The notes beneath the pieces are model-generated. The model did no database searches. It saw nothing but the letters and a program-made list of their open reading frames with translations, and was not told the origin of the DNA. A program made the position numbers and the translations under genes. 64,000 bases of DNA from Akkermansiaceae bacterium (GTDB taxonomy: Bacteria; Verrucomicrobiota; Verrucomicrobiia; Verrucomicrobiales; Akkermansiaceae): assembly GCA_024233115.1 (NCBI GenBank), contig JACKQB010000002.1, positions 620,001-684,000 on the forward strand, given 5' to 3'. This document shows positions 8,287-17,174 of the stretch, piece by piece. Every line of letters starts with the position of its first letter. The stretch's first letter is position 1.

Positions 8287-9129
8287 TTACTTACGGCGGC
8301 GGCGGCCAAGCAACGTGACCACACCCACTCCAAGGAGTACGGCGGACGAAGGCTCCGGCACAGGTGTTACCGTGAAATCAGTATTGCTGATCCTAAAAAC
8401 GTCATCTCCATTACCCAGCAGGCCGGCACTGACTGTCTGGGATGCTGACCACTTGATCTCCAGAGGCCCGTTCGCCGGATTATAGTTGAAGTCCGCGCTA
8501 CCCGAATAAGACGAGTTCACCAGGTTCGTAATCCCAAGCAGAGCACCCACATCTGATGATGCGTAGAGAACGCCACTGCCATCGGAAATCTCAAGGGTGA
8601 GATCAGGGAAAACGCCTGCGCCCAGACCTAGCAAGCCGTTGCTGAATTGCACATCAAAGTTATATGTCATCGTGTCTGCGACACCGGCGGTCCATGTTTC
8701 AGAATCGGGGACAGTGAGGCTGGCTTCCCATGCCATCGGCAATGCAAGCCCGGCAAGGTCACTCAGCAGTCCTGTTGATGCGGTTCCGAATGTGAGATCA
8801 CCCACTCCTGTCGCAGTCTTTGCTCTTGTGCTAGCCAAAGGAAGGGTTACCAAAACACCTACGCCTAAGTTCGTGGAACCTTGGGCTGACAAATCCCATC
8901 CACCACCACTGCCGATGGCCGGAGTGTTGTTATATGTAAGGACCAGACCAAGGGGAGACAAGGGAGCCTCCACCGTAGCATCGGCTCCATTGTTGAAGCT
9001 CAATGCGTTGTCTGCTGCCGATCCATTGGCATAGGGCTGGTATGTCTGGGCTCCTGCCATGCCCGCTAGGGCGGTCATCGTCGTCAAGCCCAGGAAGGCT
9101 TGCTTGATTCTGTTAGTTTTTGGTTTCAT
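8287..9129 (-). CDS. PEP-CTERM sorting domain protein
   Basis: Secreted protein of about 280 residues starting at ATG 9129 (MKPKTNRIKQ). It has an N-terminal signal (AFLGLTTMTALAGMAGAQT) and a classic C-terminal PEP-CTERM tail: VPEPSS, a hydrophobic stretch (AVLLGVGVVTLL) and a basic end GRRRRK. Such tails are recognised by exosortase and the protein is then exported to the surface or matrix. The middle is beta-rich, with repeated Ser/Thr/Gly and no recognised enzyme motif. No exosortase is in the window. An upstream ATG at 9180 is possible, but the signal peptide fits 9129 better. Confidence 0.9.
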   Translation of the reverse strand: MKPKTNRIKQAFLGLTTMTALAGMAGAQTYQPYANGSAADNALSFNNGADATVEAPLSPLGLVLTYNNTPAIGSGGGWDLSAQGSTNLGVGVLVTLPLASTRAKTATGVGDLTFGTASTGLLSDLAGLALPMAWEASLTVPDSETWTAGVADTMTYNFDVQFSNGLLGLGAGVFPDLTLEISDGSGVLYASSDVGALLGITNLVNSSYSGSADFNYNPANGPLEIKWSASQTVSAGLLGNGDDVFRISNTDFTVTPVPEPSSAVLLGVGVVTLLGRRRRK

Positions 9130-9721
9130 GTTTTTATTTGGGTTCTTGCGAATGGAAATTCTTTTGAACGCAAACACCATAGCTTAGTTAGGCTTTGTTA
9201 AATACACATCAAGACGCACATTTTTTTGATGGAGTCATCGCCATCGAATATCTCCAATTTTCTATTGAGCCATAAGCAATATGCTGTATTACGGTGTTGC
9301 AGTAATTTCACCCATACATGCACCGATTCGCGGAGTTATCTGCATCCACCTATTGTGCGAACACGTCGACCATCCCCATACCGCGAGGGGACTAACAAAG
9401 AGATCATAGTTATACGATAGCATCCCAGCCAACGGGTTCATTTTGCGATCATGGAATCCACAAGTTCTGCCGCCCCGATATCAGGCATGCCGTTTTCACT
9501 TCGTGTCAGATCAACACAACGGACTCACATCCCCTATGACGGACTGACTGTTAGCCTGCCCCCCCAAATAGGCACATTTCCCTCCATGCGCCCACCAACC
9601 TACAACACCCTCCTTATGGACTCATAAGTTTTGCACCTACAGAGTCACAAAAAATACATTGTTTCTACAGCCCTGACCCTGTTTAATGTGATCCAAGCTC
9701 ACCCTCATATCTGGAACAACG
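9130..9721. other. Intergenic region between PEP-CTERM gene and LysR gene
   Basis: About 590 bases with no convincing gene. The half near 9180-9420 is AT-richer, and short frames there have no coding character. It lies between divergently oriented genes, so promoters for both are expected, but no confident -35/-10 pair was identified. Confidence 0.5.
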
Positions 9722-10669
9722 ATGCCATCCCTCCATCAAAGCCGACCAACCAACCATTCTGTGGAGATCTGCAGCCAACCTGTAGTCAAGGATCACCCAA
9801 GCCTCTACTGCGCAGCATGTGGGGACTGGGTTGACCTAGTGAACTTAAAACGCCTCCTTGTTCTCAATCAGGCCGACTCCTATACAGAAGCAGCCTATCG
9901 ATTAAAAATCAGCGAAGCGCACCTACGGCGTAATATCCGCTCAATGGAGGACAGCGTGGGGTTTAGGCTGGTCGCACGCAAATCAGGAGGGGCTTTCCGC
10001 CTCACTGATGAGGCAAAAAGGTGGCTGCGGTCATTCGACGAGCTAAGGCAATCCTTGATGTCTCTGGAGGAAACAATAGGCAACGCGCATCGGGCATACC
10101 ACAAAACAGTGATAGGAGTTAACCCCTGCCTGGCATTTTCACACACGCTCCGGGAGAAATTCCTCGATCCAAGCACCCGCTCCGGCTCGTTGGATCCGAT
10201 TTTCAAATTCAACCTCAACGAACAACACCTCCTGTCAGGTGCGTGCGAGGCATTCATAAGCTGCCTCCCCTCTACGCATAAACAGTTGTCGTCACGGGTG
10301 CTCTACCAGGAGCCACTGGTTTACTACCAAAGCAATGGCGACAACGCACAGCCGTCGACAAACGGCCTGACCGTCATTCTGTGGTCGTTGATGACAGAGG
10401 CACGGGCACTGGATCTGCTTCGGGACACCCTTGGATTCCAGAACAAGGAAACTCGTTTCATCCGCGCTGCCAACGCAACCGAGGCATTGCAATTTTCATC
10501 CCAGCCTGATGCGGTCTTCCCTTCCATACTCTTAAGCCAGGGGCTCCCCCCGAAAAACGTGTCAGCACTTCCGTTTCAAAAAAACGCAACGACTCCGGTT
10601 TATCTCATCTCCCGACTCCGGCCTCCACTCAAACCCGCGGTCAACGAATTTTTCCAGATATCGAAATAA
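9722..10669 (+). CDS. LysR-type transcriptional regulator (divergent)
   Basis: Residues 40-105 match the LysR winged helix: NLKRLLVLNQADSYTEAAYRL, ISEAHLRRNIRSMEDSVGFRLVARKSG and FRLTDEAKRWL. The rest (about 110-315) fits a weakly conserved periplasmic-binding-like effector domain. The ATG at 9722 leaves a 39-residue extension with three Cys (ICSQP, YCAACGDW) that LysR proteins normally lack; a GTG at 9839 would give the usual LysR N-terminus (M-NLKRLL). The true start is unresolved. A second LysR gene follows 27 bases downstream on the same strand. Target genes are unknown. Confidence 0.75.
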   Translation: MPSLHQSRPTNHSVEICSQPVVKDHPSLYCAACGDWVDLVNLKRLLVLNQADSYTEAAYRLKISEAHLRRNIRSMEDSVGFRLVARKSGGAFRLTDEAKRWLRSFDELRQSLMSLEETIGNAHRAYHKTVIGVNPCLAFSHTLREKFLDPSTRSGSLDPIFKFNLNEQHLLSGACEAFISCLPSTHKQLSSRVLYQEPLVYYQSNGDNAQPSTNGLTVILWSLMTEARALDLLRDTLGFQNKETRFIRAANATEALQFSSQPDAVFPSILLSQGLPPKNVSALPFQKNATTPVYLISRLRPPLKPAVNEFFQISK

Positions 10670-10696
10670 CAAGCTCATTACACAACGCACAAATCA

Positions 10697-11581
10697 ATGA
10701 ACTTATCGATCAAGCAACTCCACTACTTCACCCATGCTGCCAAGCTCGAGAACATATCCGCCGCCGCTGCCCAGCTTGGCATCACACAGCCGACACTCTC
10801 GTCGGCTCTGCAAAAAATCGAGAAAGACCTGGACACCCAACTCTTTGATCGAGCCGGTGGACACATCTCCCTGAACACTGCCGGGCAAATGCTCCTGCCA
10901 CGGGTCAAGCAACTGCTTACCAGCTTCCTCAGGGTGGCACATGCAGCAGAGGCCATCAGGGCAATGGATACAGACGCCATCTCCATGTCCATCCCCTCCT
11001 GCCCATGGACACACAGCCTGCGGTCTGAAATAAGCGGGGATCCACGCATCAAGCTGCAGCTACCCAGCCATCCCGTGACAAGTGCAGGAGTCTCATTAAT
11101 CGAGTCCGACCTCTCCATCCTGTGTCAATATGCCCCCCGCCCTGCTGGCATTGGATACCAATATACCGACATCATTCAAATCCCCGGACTCTGCTCGGCA
11201 ACCGCAACCACGGCGCCCAAGGATCCCCCCTCATTTATGAATCTACTCATTCCGAGTGGAACCCTCGTCTACGGTATCAAAGGCATCTTGCAGAGCAGAC
11301 AAGCAGCCGAGGCCGGCATGACCTACCGGGCTATTCAGGAATTGCCGTGCTTCGACCATATCGCAGCCACTTGTCTAGGCTTAAACGATATTGGCATCTT
11401 TCCAGGCCCCGCATCGATGTGGACCCGCATATTCGGAAACCTTCTCCGTTTCCAAGATATGGAGCCTTTCAAAGAGTTCTCCTGCACAATCAGCCTGGTC
11501 AGCTCTAACAATACCGACCCGGCTCTGGTGGAGGAAATGGCATCACTGTGCCGCAAGAACATGACAACCTTCATGTTCTAG
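10697..11581 (+). CDS. LysR-type transcriptional regulator
   Basis: 294-residue regulator. The N-terminal HTH is clear: LSIKQLHYFTHAAKLENISAAAAQLGITQPTLSSALQKIEKDLDTQLFDR, followed by the linker helix. Residues 95-294 form the effector-binding domain, which is poorly conserved here and gives no clue to the ligand. It directly follows another LysR gene, a tandem arrangement that suggests duplication or joint control. trxB lies 136 bases downstream and is a possible, unproven target. Confidence 0.88.
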   Translation: MNLSIKQLHYFTHAAKLENISAAAAQLGITQPTLSSALQKIEKDLDTQLFDRAGGHISLNTAGQMLLPRVKQLLTSFLRVAHAAEAIRAMDTDAISMSIPSCPWTHSLRSEISGDPRIKLQLPSHPVTSAGVSLIESDLSILCQYAPRPAGIGYQYTDIIQIPGLCSATATTAPKDPPSFMNLLIPSGTLVYGIKGILQSRQAAEAGMTYRAIQELPCFDHIAATCLGLNDIGIFPGPASMWTRIFGNLLRFQDMEPFKEFSCTISLVSSNNTDPALVEEMASLCRKNMTTFMF

Positions 11582-11594
11582 CTATGTTCTAGCT
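11573..11594. repeat. 11-bp tandem duplication over the LysR stop codon
   Basis: ATGTTCTAGCT occurs twice in direct succession. The first copy contains the in-frame TAG stop of the LysR gene, so the duplication adds a second, out-of-use copy of the 3' end. Probably a replication slippage product. Confidence 0.8.
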
Positions 11595-11717
11595 ATAGAA
11601 TCCCTGTCGCATGACCCGCGGGCAGCCGTTGTTACTTCGCTGCGGCATGACCGGATAAAACCACTTGCCCACCGATCATTAACGGGCATAATCCCGCGCG
11701 TTCACACTCTCAACATC

Positions 11718-12647
11718 ATGGAAAACGTCATCATCATAGGAACCGGCCCTGCCGGATACACCGCCGCCATCTACGCATCCCGTGCCGATCTTAACCCGCT
11801 TGTGCTGACCGGCACCCAACCCGGAGGCCAACTGACCACAACCACTGAAGTGGAAAACTTCCCCGGTTTTCCCGAAGGCATCAGCGGCCCTGAGCTGATG
11901 GTGAAAATGCAACAACAAGCCGAGAAATTCGGCACCCGCGTCGAGTTTGGTCGCGTCGAAGCCGTCACCAAAAACGACGACGGCACATTCACCCTCAAAG
12001 TGGGCGACAAGGAGCTTCACACCAAGGCGGTGATCGTCTGCTCCGGCGCCTCCGCCCGCTACCTCGGACTACCCGGCGAGGAAGAACTTACCAAGGGGGG
12101 GCACGGGTTGACAGCGTGTGCCACCTGTGACGGGGCATTCTACCGCAACGTGCCCGTCTGCGTGGTCGGCGGTGGCGACTCGGCCTGTGAAGAAGCCACC
12201 TTTCTCACCAAATTTGCCAGCAAGGTCTACCTGATCGTCCGGCGCGACGAGCTCCGGGCATCCAAGATCATGGCCCAACGTGCCCTGAACCACGAAAAAA
12301 TCGAAGTCATCTGGAACTCGGGAATCAAGGAGTATCTAACCAACGAAAAGGGCGACATCCGTGCCGTCCGCCTTGCTGACACTCAAAGCGGGGATCTCTC
12401 CGAGCTCGAGGTCGAAGGCGTTTTCATGGCGATCGGCCACACCCCCAACAGCGACTTCCTCAATGGATTGGTCGAAACAGACGACAACGGCTACATCCTG
12501 CAAAAACACGGCACCCGCACCAGCGTCGAGGGAATTTATGCGGCTGGCGACATCTCGGACACGGAATACCGTCAGGCGATCACCGCCGCCGGCCAGGGCT
12601 GCGCCGCAGCCATTGAAGTCGAGCGTTGGCTCGCCGAACAGGAGTAA
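11718..12647 (+). CDS. trxB: Thioredoxin-disulfide reductase
   Basis: FAD- and NADPH-dependent enzyme that reduces thioredoxin. At 309 residues it is the normal length of low-molecular-weight TrxB. Motifs in order: FAD-binding GTGPAGYTAAIYA near residue 8, the redox-active CATCD (CxxC) near residue 134, the NADPH-binding GGGDSACEEATFL near residue 152, and the C-terminal FAD motif GIYAAGDISD. It starts at ATG 11718. A single-gene unit after two LysR regulators. Confidence 0.96.
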   Translation: MENVIIIGTGPAGYTAAIYASRADLNPLVLTGTQPGGQLTTTTEVENFPGFPEGISGPELMVKMQQQAEKFGTRVEFGRVEAVTKNDDGTFTLKVGDKELHTKAVIVCSGASARYLGLPGEEELTKGGHGLTACATCDGAFYRNVPVCVVGGGDSACEEATFLTKFASKVYLIVRRDELRASKIMAQRALNHEKIEVIWNSGIKEYLTNEKGDIRAVRLADTQSGDLSELEVEGVFMAIGHTPNSDFLNGLVETDDNGYILQKHGTRTSVEGIYAAGDISDTEYRQAITAAGQGCAAAIEVERWLAEQE

Positions 12648-12736
12648 TCCGACGCCCATTCAACCCGGGGGGGCATTTTATGTAAAAAAAAACCAAGAAA
12701 ACCTCTCCATCTACGTTACATTCACTGCAGAGCAAG

Positions 12737-13537
12737 ATGATCCATCCCATCAACCTCCATACCAGGTCTCTCCCCTTTCTCGCGATTGTGGGACTGGCTC
12801 CCTGTGCTTGGGCCGAACCCGCCGCACCCGGGACGACTGACGCGCCGGAAAATAAAGTAGCCCCTGAGTCCGAGACATCCGTCAAACCGGCCAGGCAGGA
12901 ACCTGTGGTCAAAAAAATCTCCCCCTCCACCTATCAGATTGGTAAGATCAAGCTCAACAAGGACACGCGCGAGATCACCATTCCTGCGCAAACCAACATC
13001 ACCGACCCAGGGACGGTGCTCGAATACCTGCTCGTCCATGTGAATGGAGAAAAGGTGCATGAAGCCCTGCTCGTCACCGAGGCCGACCCAACCCACGTCA
13101 ACATCGCGCTCAAGCTTCTCAACTACAAGGAATCCCCCGAACTCTTCCGCGAGCTGAAAGCCGATGGCACCCCAAGCGAAAATTATCCCGTGGTGGCGGA
13201 TGAGATCAAAAAGGCCGCGCGTTTCGGCATCTTCATTACCTGGAATCAAGGTGGGAAGGAAAAGACATTCCCGATCACCGACTGGTTACAGCACCGCATC
13301 CTCAAAAAACCCATGCCTCACACCCCCTGGGTCTATAACGGCTCATACGTGCATCATCAAAAATTCAAAGCCAAGCTGACCGGCAACATCTTCACCATTT
13401 TCCCGGACGAGGGGTCCATCGCCAACTACCCCGGCAAGGATCGCGACGACGACACCCTCTGGTTCCCCGCCCCACGGATACCGGCTGAAGGTACCGCTCT
13501 GACCGTCACCCTGAAGCCGTGGGCGGCGGCACCGTAA
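12737..13537 (+). CDS. Exported YdjY-like domain protein
   Basis: 266-residue secreted protein. The signal peptide runs to about residue 28 (LPFLAIVGLAPCAWA-EP), followed by a low-complexity Pro/Glu linker. Residues 60-255 resemble the YdjY domain: IGKIKLNKDTREITIPAQTN, GTVLEYLLVHVNGEKVHEALLVTEADPTHVNIALKLL. The family is of unknown function, found in secreted proteins of several phyla. It is followed 33 bases downstream by a secreted toroid protein, and the two are probably co-transcribed. Confidence 0.75.
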   Translation: MIHPINLHTRSLPFLAIVGLAPCAWAEPAAPGTTDAPENKVAPESETSVKPARQEPVVKKISPSTYQIGKIKLNKDTREITIPAQTNITDPGTVLEYLLVHVNGEKVHEALLVTEADPTHVNIALKLLNYKESPELFRELKADGTPSENYPVVADEIKKAARFGIFITWNQGGKEKTFPITDWLQHRILKKPMPHTPWVYNGSYVHHQKFKAKLTGNIFTIFPDEGSIANYPGKDRDDDTLWFPAPRIPAEGTALTVTLKPWAAAP

Positions 13538-13570
13538 ACTCCAGGTTTCAAATCCCCAATACCAAACACT

Positions 13571-14725
13571 ATGAAAATTGTTAGCTCTTTGATCATTTCA
13601 AGCATCGTTGGCAGCCTGCCTCTATCAGCACAGGATAAACAGGAGCCCTACCTCTCGATCAAACTGGAGATGAAGCGGGCCATCGAACGTGGCAACGACT
13701 ATCTCAAGGCCCAGCAGGACAAGGCAGGTTTCTGGCGTGATACAGATTACCCTGCCTACACGGCTCTCGCGCTCACCGCTGCGCTGCGTTCCCCCTCGTA
13801 TCAGAAGGCGGACTACATCGACAAAGGCTACGCCTGGCTTACCAAGCAACAGAAGGATGACGGCGGTATCTATGGAAAGGGACTCGGCACCTACAACACC
13901 GCCACCTCCATCGTGGCTCTTGTTTCCACGGGTGACAAATCCTACCACCCGGCCATCCTGAAAGCCCGCCGTTTCCTGATCAACCAGCAAACCGACTGGG
14001 ATAACAAAGGGGAAACCGACAACAAATACGATGGCGGCATCGGCTACGGCGGCTCTTACCAGCACTCCGACATGTCGAACACCTACCTTTCCATCGAGGC
14101 ACTCAAACTATCACGCCACATCGCCCAGGATGACGCCGAGGGCAAACAGCCGGAACTCAACTGGGAGGCGGCGATCAAGTTTATCTCCCGCACCCAGAAC
14201 CTGAAGGAAACCAACGACCAGCCCGGCATTGGCAACGACGGCTCATTCAACTACTTCCCTGGCGACTCCAAAGCCGGCACGCGCACCCTGCCCGATGGCA
14301 CCAAGGAGCTGCGTGGCTATGGCTCCATGTCCTACGCCGCCCTGCTCTCGATGATCTACGCCGAGCTCGATGAAAAAGACATCCGCGTAACCGCTGTCAA
14401 AAAGTGGCTCTCCGAGAACTTCACCGTCAAGGAAAACCCCGGCCTCGCCACCAAGGAGGATCCGAGCCTCGGCCAACAAGGGCTGTTCTACTACTATCAC
14501 ACCATGGCCAAGGGCCTCGCTGCCGCCAATGTCGACAAACTGACCACCAAGGACGGCAAGGAGATCGACTGGCGCAACGAACTCTCCAACGCCCTGCTCT
14601 CGACCCAGGCACCCGACGGCTCATGGGTCAATAAAAACTCCCGCTGGTGGGAAAGCGACCCCGTGCTGGTCACCGCCTACGCCGTGCTGACCCTGGAGCA
14701 GATCTATCACTCGATCCCTGAATAG
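13571..14725 (+). CDS. Secreted squalene-cyclase-like / prenyltransferase alpha-toroid protein
   Basis: 384 residues with a signal peptide (SSLIISSIVGSLPLSAQ). The body consists of repeated helical motifs of the squalene-hopene cyclase/prenyltransferase toroid: AIERGNDYLKAQQDKAGFWRD, YAWLTKQQKDDGGIYGKGLGTYNTATSIVAL, RFLINQQTDWD, LLSTQAPDGSWVNKNSRWWESDPVLVTAYAVLTLEQI. The QxxDGGW-like repeats support the fold, but the DxDD acid motif of true squalene cyclases is not seen, so triterpene cyclisation is unlikely. Secreted toroids of this kind are common in Planctomycetes and Verrucomicrobia and have no defined activity. Partner of the preceding YdjY-like gene. Confidence 0.8.
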   Translation: MKIVSSLIISSIVGSLPLSAQDKQEPYLSIKLEMKRAIERGNDYLKAQQDKAGFWRDTDYPAYTALALTAALRSPSYQKADYIDKGYAWLTKQQKDDGGIYGKGLGTYNTATSIVALVSTGDKSYHPAILKARRFLINQQTDWDNKGETDNKYDGGIGYGGSYQHSDMSNTYLSIEALKLSRHIAQDDAEGKQPELNWEAAIKFISRTQNLKETNDQPGIGNDGSFNYFPGDSKAGTRTLPDGTKELRGYGSMSYAALLSMIYAELDEKDIRVTAVKKWLSENFTVKENPGLATKEDPSLGQQGLFYYYHTMAKGLAAANVDKLTTKDGKEIDWRNELSNALLSTQAPDGSWVNKNSRWWESDPVLVTAYAVLTLEQIYHSIPE

Positions 14726-14731
14726 CTACTG

Positions 14732-14820
14732 ACCGCTAAATACGCGAACTACGCTAAATTTTCATATCCACTGAATCCACTGGTCAAGCAACTTTCGCGT
14801 ATTTGGCGTATTTAGCGGTT
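14732..14820. repeat. Imperfect inverted repeat, possible bidirectional terminator
   Basis: The arm at 14732-14755 (ACCGCTAAATACGC plus extension) is matched by its inverse at 14795-14820 (...GCGTATTTAGCGGT), separated by about 40 bases. The outer 14-15 bases pair exactly and the inner part pairs partly. It fills the gap between the toroid gene and the DUF2071 gene and may form a long hairpin or be a dispersed intergenic repeat. Confidence 0.7.
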
Positions 14821-14827
14821 AGAAAAA

Positions 14828-15514
14828 ATGCACTTTCTCAACGCCAGATGGGAGGACCTGATTCTCGCCAATTACGAGGTAGATCCGCAAGTGCTGGAGC
14901 CTTATGTGCCTGGCGGCACCTTACTCGATCTCTTTGAAGGACAGTGTTTTGTTAGCCTGGTCGCCTTCATGTTCAAAAAGACACGGGTGATGGGCATCCC
15001 TGTCCCCTTTCATCGCAATTTCGAGGAAGTCAATTTACGTTTCTACATTCACCCGGAGGGTGAGCCCGAAAAACGGTCGGTCGCCTTTATCAAGGAGATT
15101 GTCCCCAGGTCCGTCATCCCGCTGATTTCCAACACACTTTTCAAAGAGCACTACGTCGCGACCAGGATGTCGCATAAGATCGCGCCTCCCAACATCGAAT
15201 ATACCTGGGGTGCAAACTTGATGAGTCGGATCGCCATCAACCTAACAAACAAGCCTGCACGACCTGCTTCAGGCTCCATCGAGGAGTTCATCACCGAGCA
15301 TTATCTAGGGTTTACCAAACACCCCGGCGGCACGATTCAATATGAAGTGTTCCACCCGCAATGGGAAGTCGCTACGGTCACGGACAGTCAAATCGATGTT
15401 GATTTCGCAATGAACTACGGCGAGGACTTCGCCTTCCTCAACGACGCCACCCCCGTGAACCTCTGTTACACAAAAGGCTCAGACGTCAGCGTTTCTTTCC
15501 CCTCCCGACTGTGA
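14828..15514 (+). CDS. DUF2071 (YqjF family) protein
   Basis: 228-residue cytoplasmic protein matching the YqjF/DUF2071 family: FLNARWEDLILANYEVDPQVLEPYVPGGTLLDLFEGQCFVSLVAF near the N-terminus, FEEVNLRFYIHPEGE near residue 65, and KRSVAFIKEIVPRSVIPLISN near residue 85. The family adopts an acetoacetate-decarboxylase-like fold and its role is unknown. It starts at ATG 14828, immediately after an inverted repeat, and appears to be a single-gene unit. Confidence 0.85.
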   Translation: MHFLNARWEDLILANYEVDPQVLEPYVPGGTLLDLFEGQCFVSLVAFMFKKTRVMGIPVPFHRNFEEVNLRFYIHPEGEPEKRSVAFIKEIVPRSVIPLISNTLFKEHYVATRMSHKIAPPNIEYTWGANLMSRIAINLTNKPARPASGSIEEFITEHYLGFTKHPGGTIQYEVFHPQWEVATVTDSQIDVDFAMNYGEDFAFLNDATPVNLCYTKGSDVSVSFPSRL

Positions 15515-15874
15515 ATTTTCCGGGGGCAACTGAAACCCGTGCCCACACTGCGGTTTGGCTTCCCTGCGACTTGCGTAGCCTTGGAGTGCGCAGCCTCCGA
15601 CGTCAGGAGGGCTCTGCGCTTTGGATACTCGTTCGGTGCCACTGCGCCATCCCCCTCCCAACCGTCAATACGCGCACGGAGGCGAAAGAAAAAGTGCCGT
15701 TTTGAGTTTCAGCGTGCCCGGCTCTACGAGACAGCACACCAATGAGGATGAAAAGCGGCGAATATGATCGCCGCAATCCCAAAGCGCGGGCACTCAGTCG
15801 CACTTTATCCACAACTTTCAGTGACAACCGCATTCCCCCTTGTGACTCCACTTTTCTCCCCGTAGATTATTGCC
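15515..15874. other. Intergenic region with a single DnaA-box-like site
   Basis: About 360 bases without a convincing gene; short frames here have no family resemblance. A single TTATCCACA at 15805-15813 equals the E. coli DnaA box, but no cluster or AT-rich unwinding region accompanies it. Confidence 0.5.
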
Positions 15875-17158
15875 ATGAAAAGCCAGACACCTTGGGTCGC
15901 AGCCCTCTTGATCGCGCTCGGAGTCGGGATCATCATTGGTCGGAAAACCCAATCAGCCACCAGTGGTTCGGACTCGGAGGCTGCTGATCCTAGCGGGGCA
16001 ACGCCATCCGACTACCGGTCGTCACGCATAAGGAACGACGCAGACGCTCCCCGCCATGGGGGCGGCTCAACAGGGACTTTGGTTGACAATAAAGTCAAAT
16101 ACATGACCCAACTCGCTGAACAGCTCAACTTGGAGCGCGGCATGCCCGACTTCGATGCGCTCTTTGGTATTTGGGAAATGGCTAGGGATATGTCGCCGGA
16201 GGAAATCAAACTCGCCCTCGGGGAAATCAAATCACTCCAGTTACCGCATCAATCGGCCATGTTCATGAAAGCCATGTTAGTGATGCAATGGGCAAAAAAA
16301 GACGGGGCCTCGGCGATGCAGTATGTGAGTGAATCGAAAGATCGACGTGATTTTTTTCCAATGCATGAAATGGCCCTACAAGCCTGGGGAAGTAGTGATC
16401 CAAACGGTGCTTACAGATGGTATGAGGCCAATAAAGAGACTCTCAAACCACGCGAACGCAAACAATTTGAAGCCCGTGCGATTGCGGCGCTGGCTAAAGA
16501 TCATTTTGACCAGGCTTTCCTAAAAGCTAAAAACGTCGATAGCTCAAGCCGTGACGAAGTATTCCAGAGCCTTGGCTCAACCGTCGCCAACAATCCAGAG
16601 CAGCGTCAGATGCTGCTAGACTATCTCCAGACTCTAGACGATAAAGATGCCCTCACCGAAACGGGGAGCACCATCGCTAGACAGATAGCGATGAAGGATG
16701 TCCAGGGGGCGATCGAATTTGTCGAAAAATGGCCGGGTGAGGACAAGTCCGAGATCACTGGACAGGTGGCTGAGCAATGGGGGCAAACAGAACCCGAAAA
16801 AGCCATGGCGTGGCGAATCGGTCAGCTAGCCGCCGATGCTGATCCCGCTGACGCGGTCGAAGACATCTTCGCTGGCTGGGCGAGAAAAACACCCGATCAA
16901 GCTAAAAACTGGCTCAACGGGCAGAGCGACATTGACCAGGACCAGCTCCGCAGCGAAGCCATCAAACAGATGAGATGGGATGACAACTACCAACTTTCCA
17001 TTAGCTGGGCAGACGAAATCAAAGACGAGAAAAAGCGTCTGCAAAACTACAGGAACATCTATTCATCATGGAAACGAGACGACAAAGAAGGCGCCCAGCG
17101 CTGGCTTGATGCCCAAGATCCTGAAATGAGAAAATCGATTGCCCCTGGAGGAAGGTAG
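15875..17158 (+). CDS. Membrane-anchored helical-repeat protein, unknown function
   Basis: 427 residues. An N-terminal membrane anchor or signal (WVAALLIALGVGIIIG) is followed by a Ser/Gly/Asp linker to about residue 70. The rest is helical with recurring units of about 40 residues ending in W..xxP..A..W: ALQAWGSSDPNGAYRWYEAN, VAEQWGQTEPEKAMAWRI, IFAGWARKTPDQAKNWL, IYSSWKRDDKEGAQRWL. This TPR/Sel1-like repetition suggests a scaffold on the outer face of the inner membrane. I know of similar proteins as paralogous groups in Verrucomicrobia, but no function. Convergent with obgE. Confidence 0.7.
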   Translation: MKSQTPWVAALLIALGVGIIIGRKTQSATSGSDSEAADPSGATPSDYRSSRIRNDADAPRHGGGSTGTLVDNKVKYMTQLAEQLNLERGMPDFDALFGIWEMARDMSPEEIKLALGEIKSLQLPHQSAMFMKAMLVMQWAKKDGASAMQYVSESKDRRDFFPMHEMALQAWGSSDPNGAYRWYEANKETLKPRERKQFEARAIAALAKDHFDQAFLKAKNVDSSSRDEVFQSLGSTVANNPEQRQMLLDYLQTLDDKDALTETGSTIARQIAMKDVQGAIEFVEKWPGEDKSEITGQVAEQWGQTEPEKAMAWRIGQLAADADPADAVEDIFAGWARKTPDQAKNWLNGQSDIDQDQLRSEAIKQMRWDDNYQLSISWADEIKDEKKRLQNYRNIYSSWKRDDKEGAQRWLDAQDPEMRKSIAPGGR

Positions 17159-17174
17159 GTATTCCCTCAACCAA

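Noticed and set aside
9226..9420. Short plus-strand frame in the gap before the LysR genes
   Set aside because: No family resemblance and no ribosome-binding site; AT-rich, noncoding-looking.
15805..15813. Perfect DnaA-box-like TTATCCACA
   Set aside because: Single copy without clustering or an AT-rich unwinding region; occurs by chance often.
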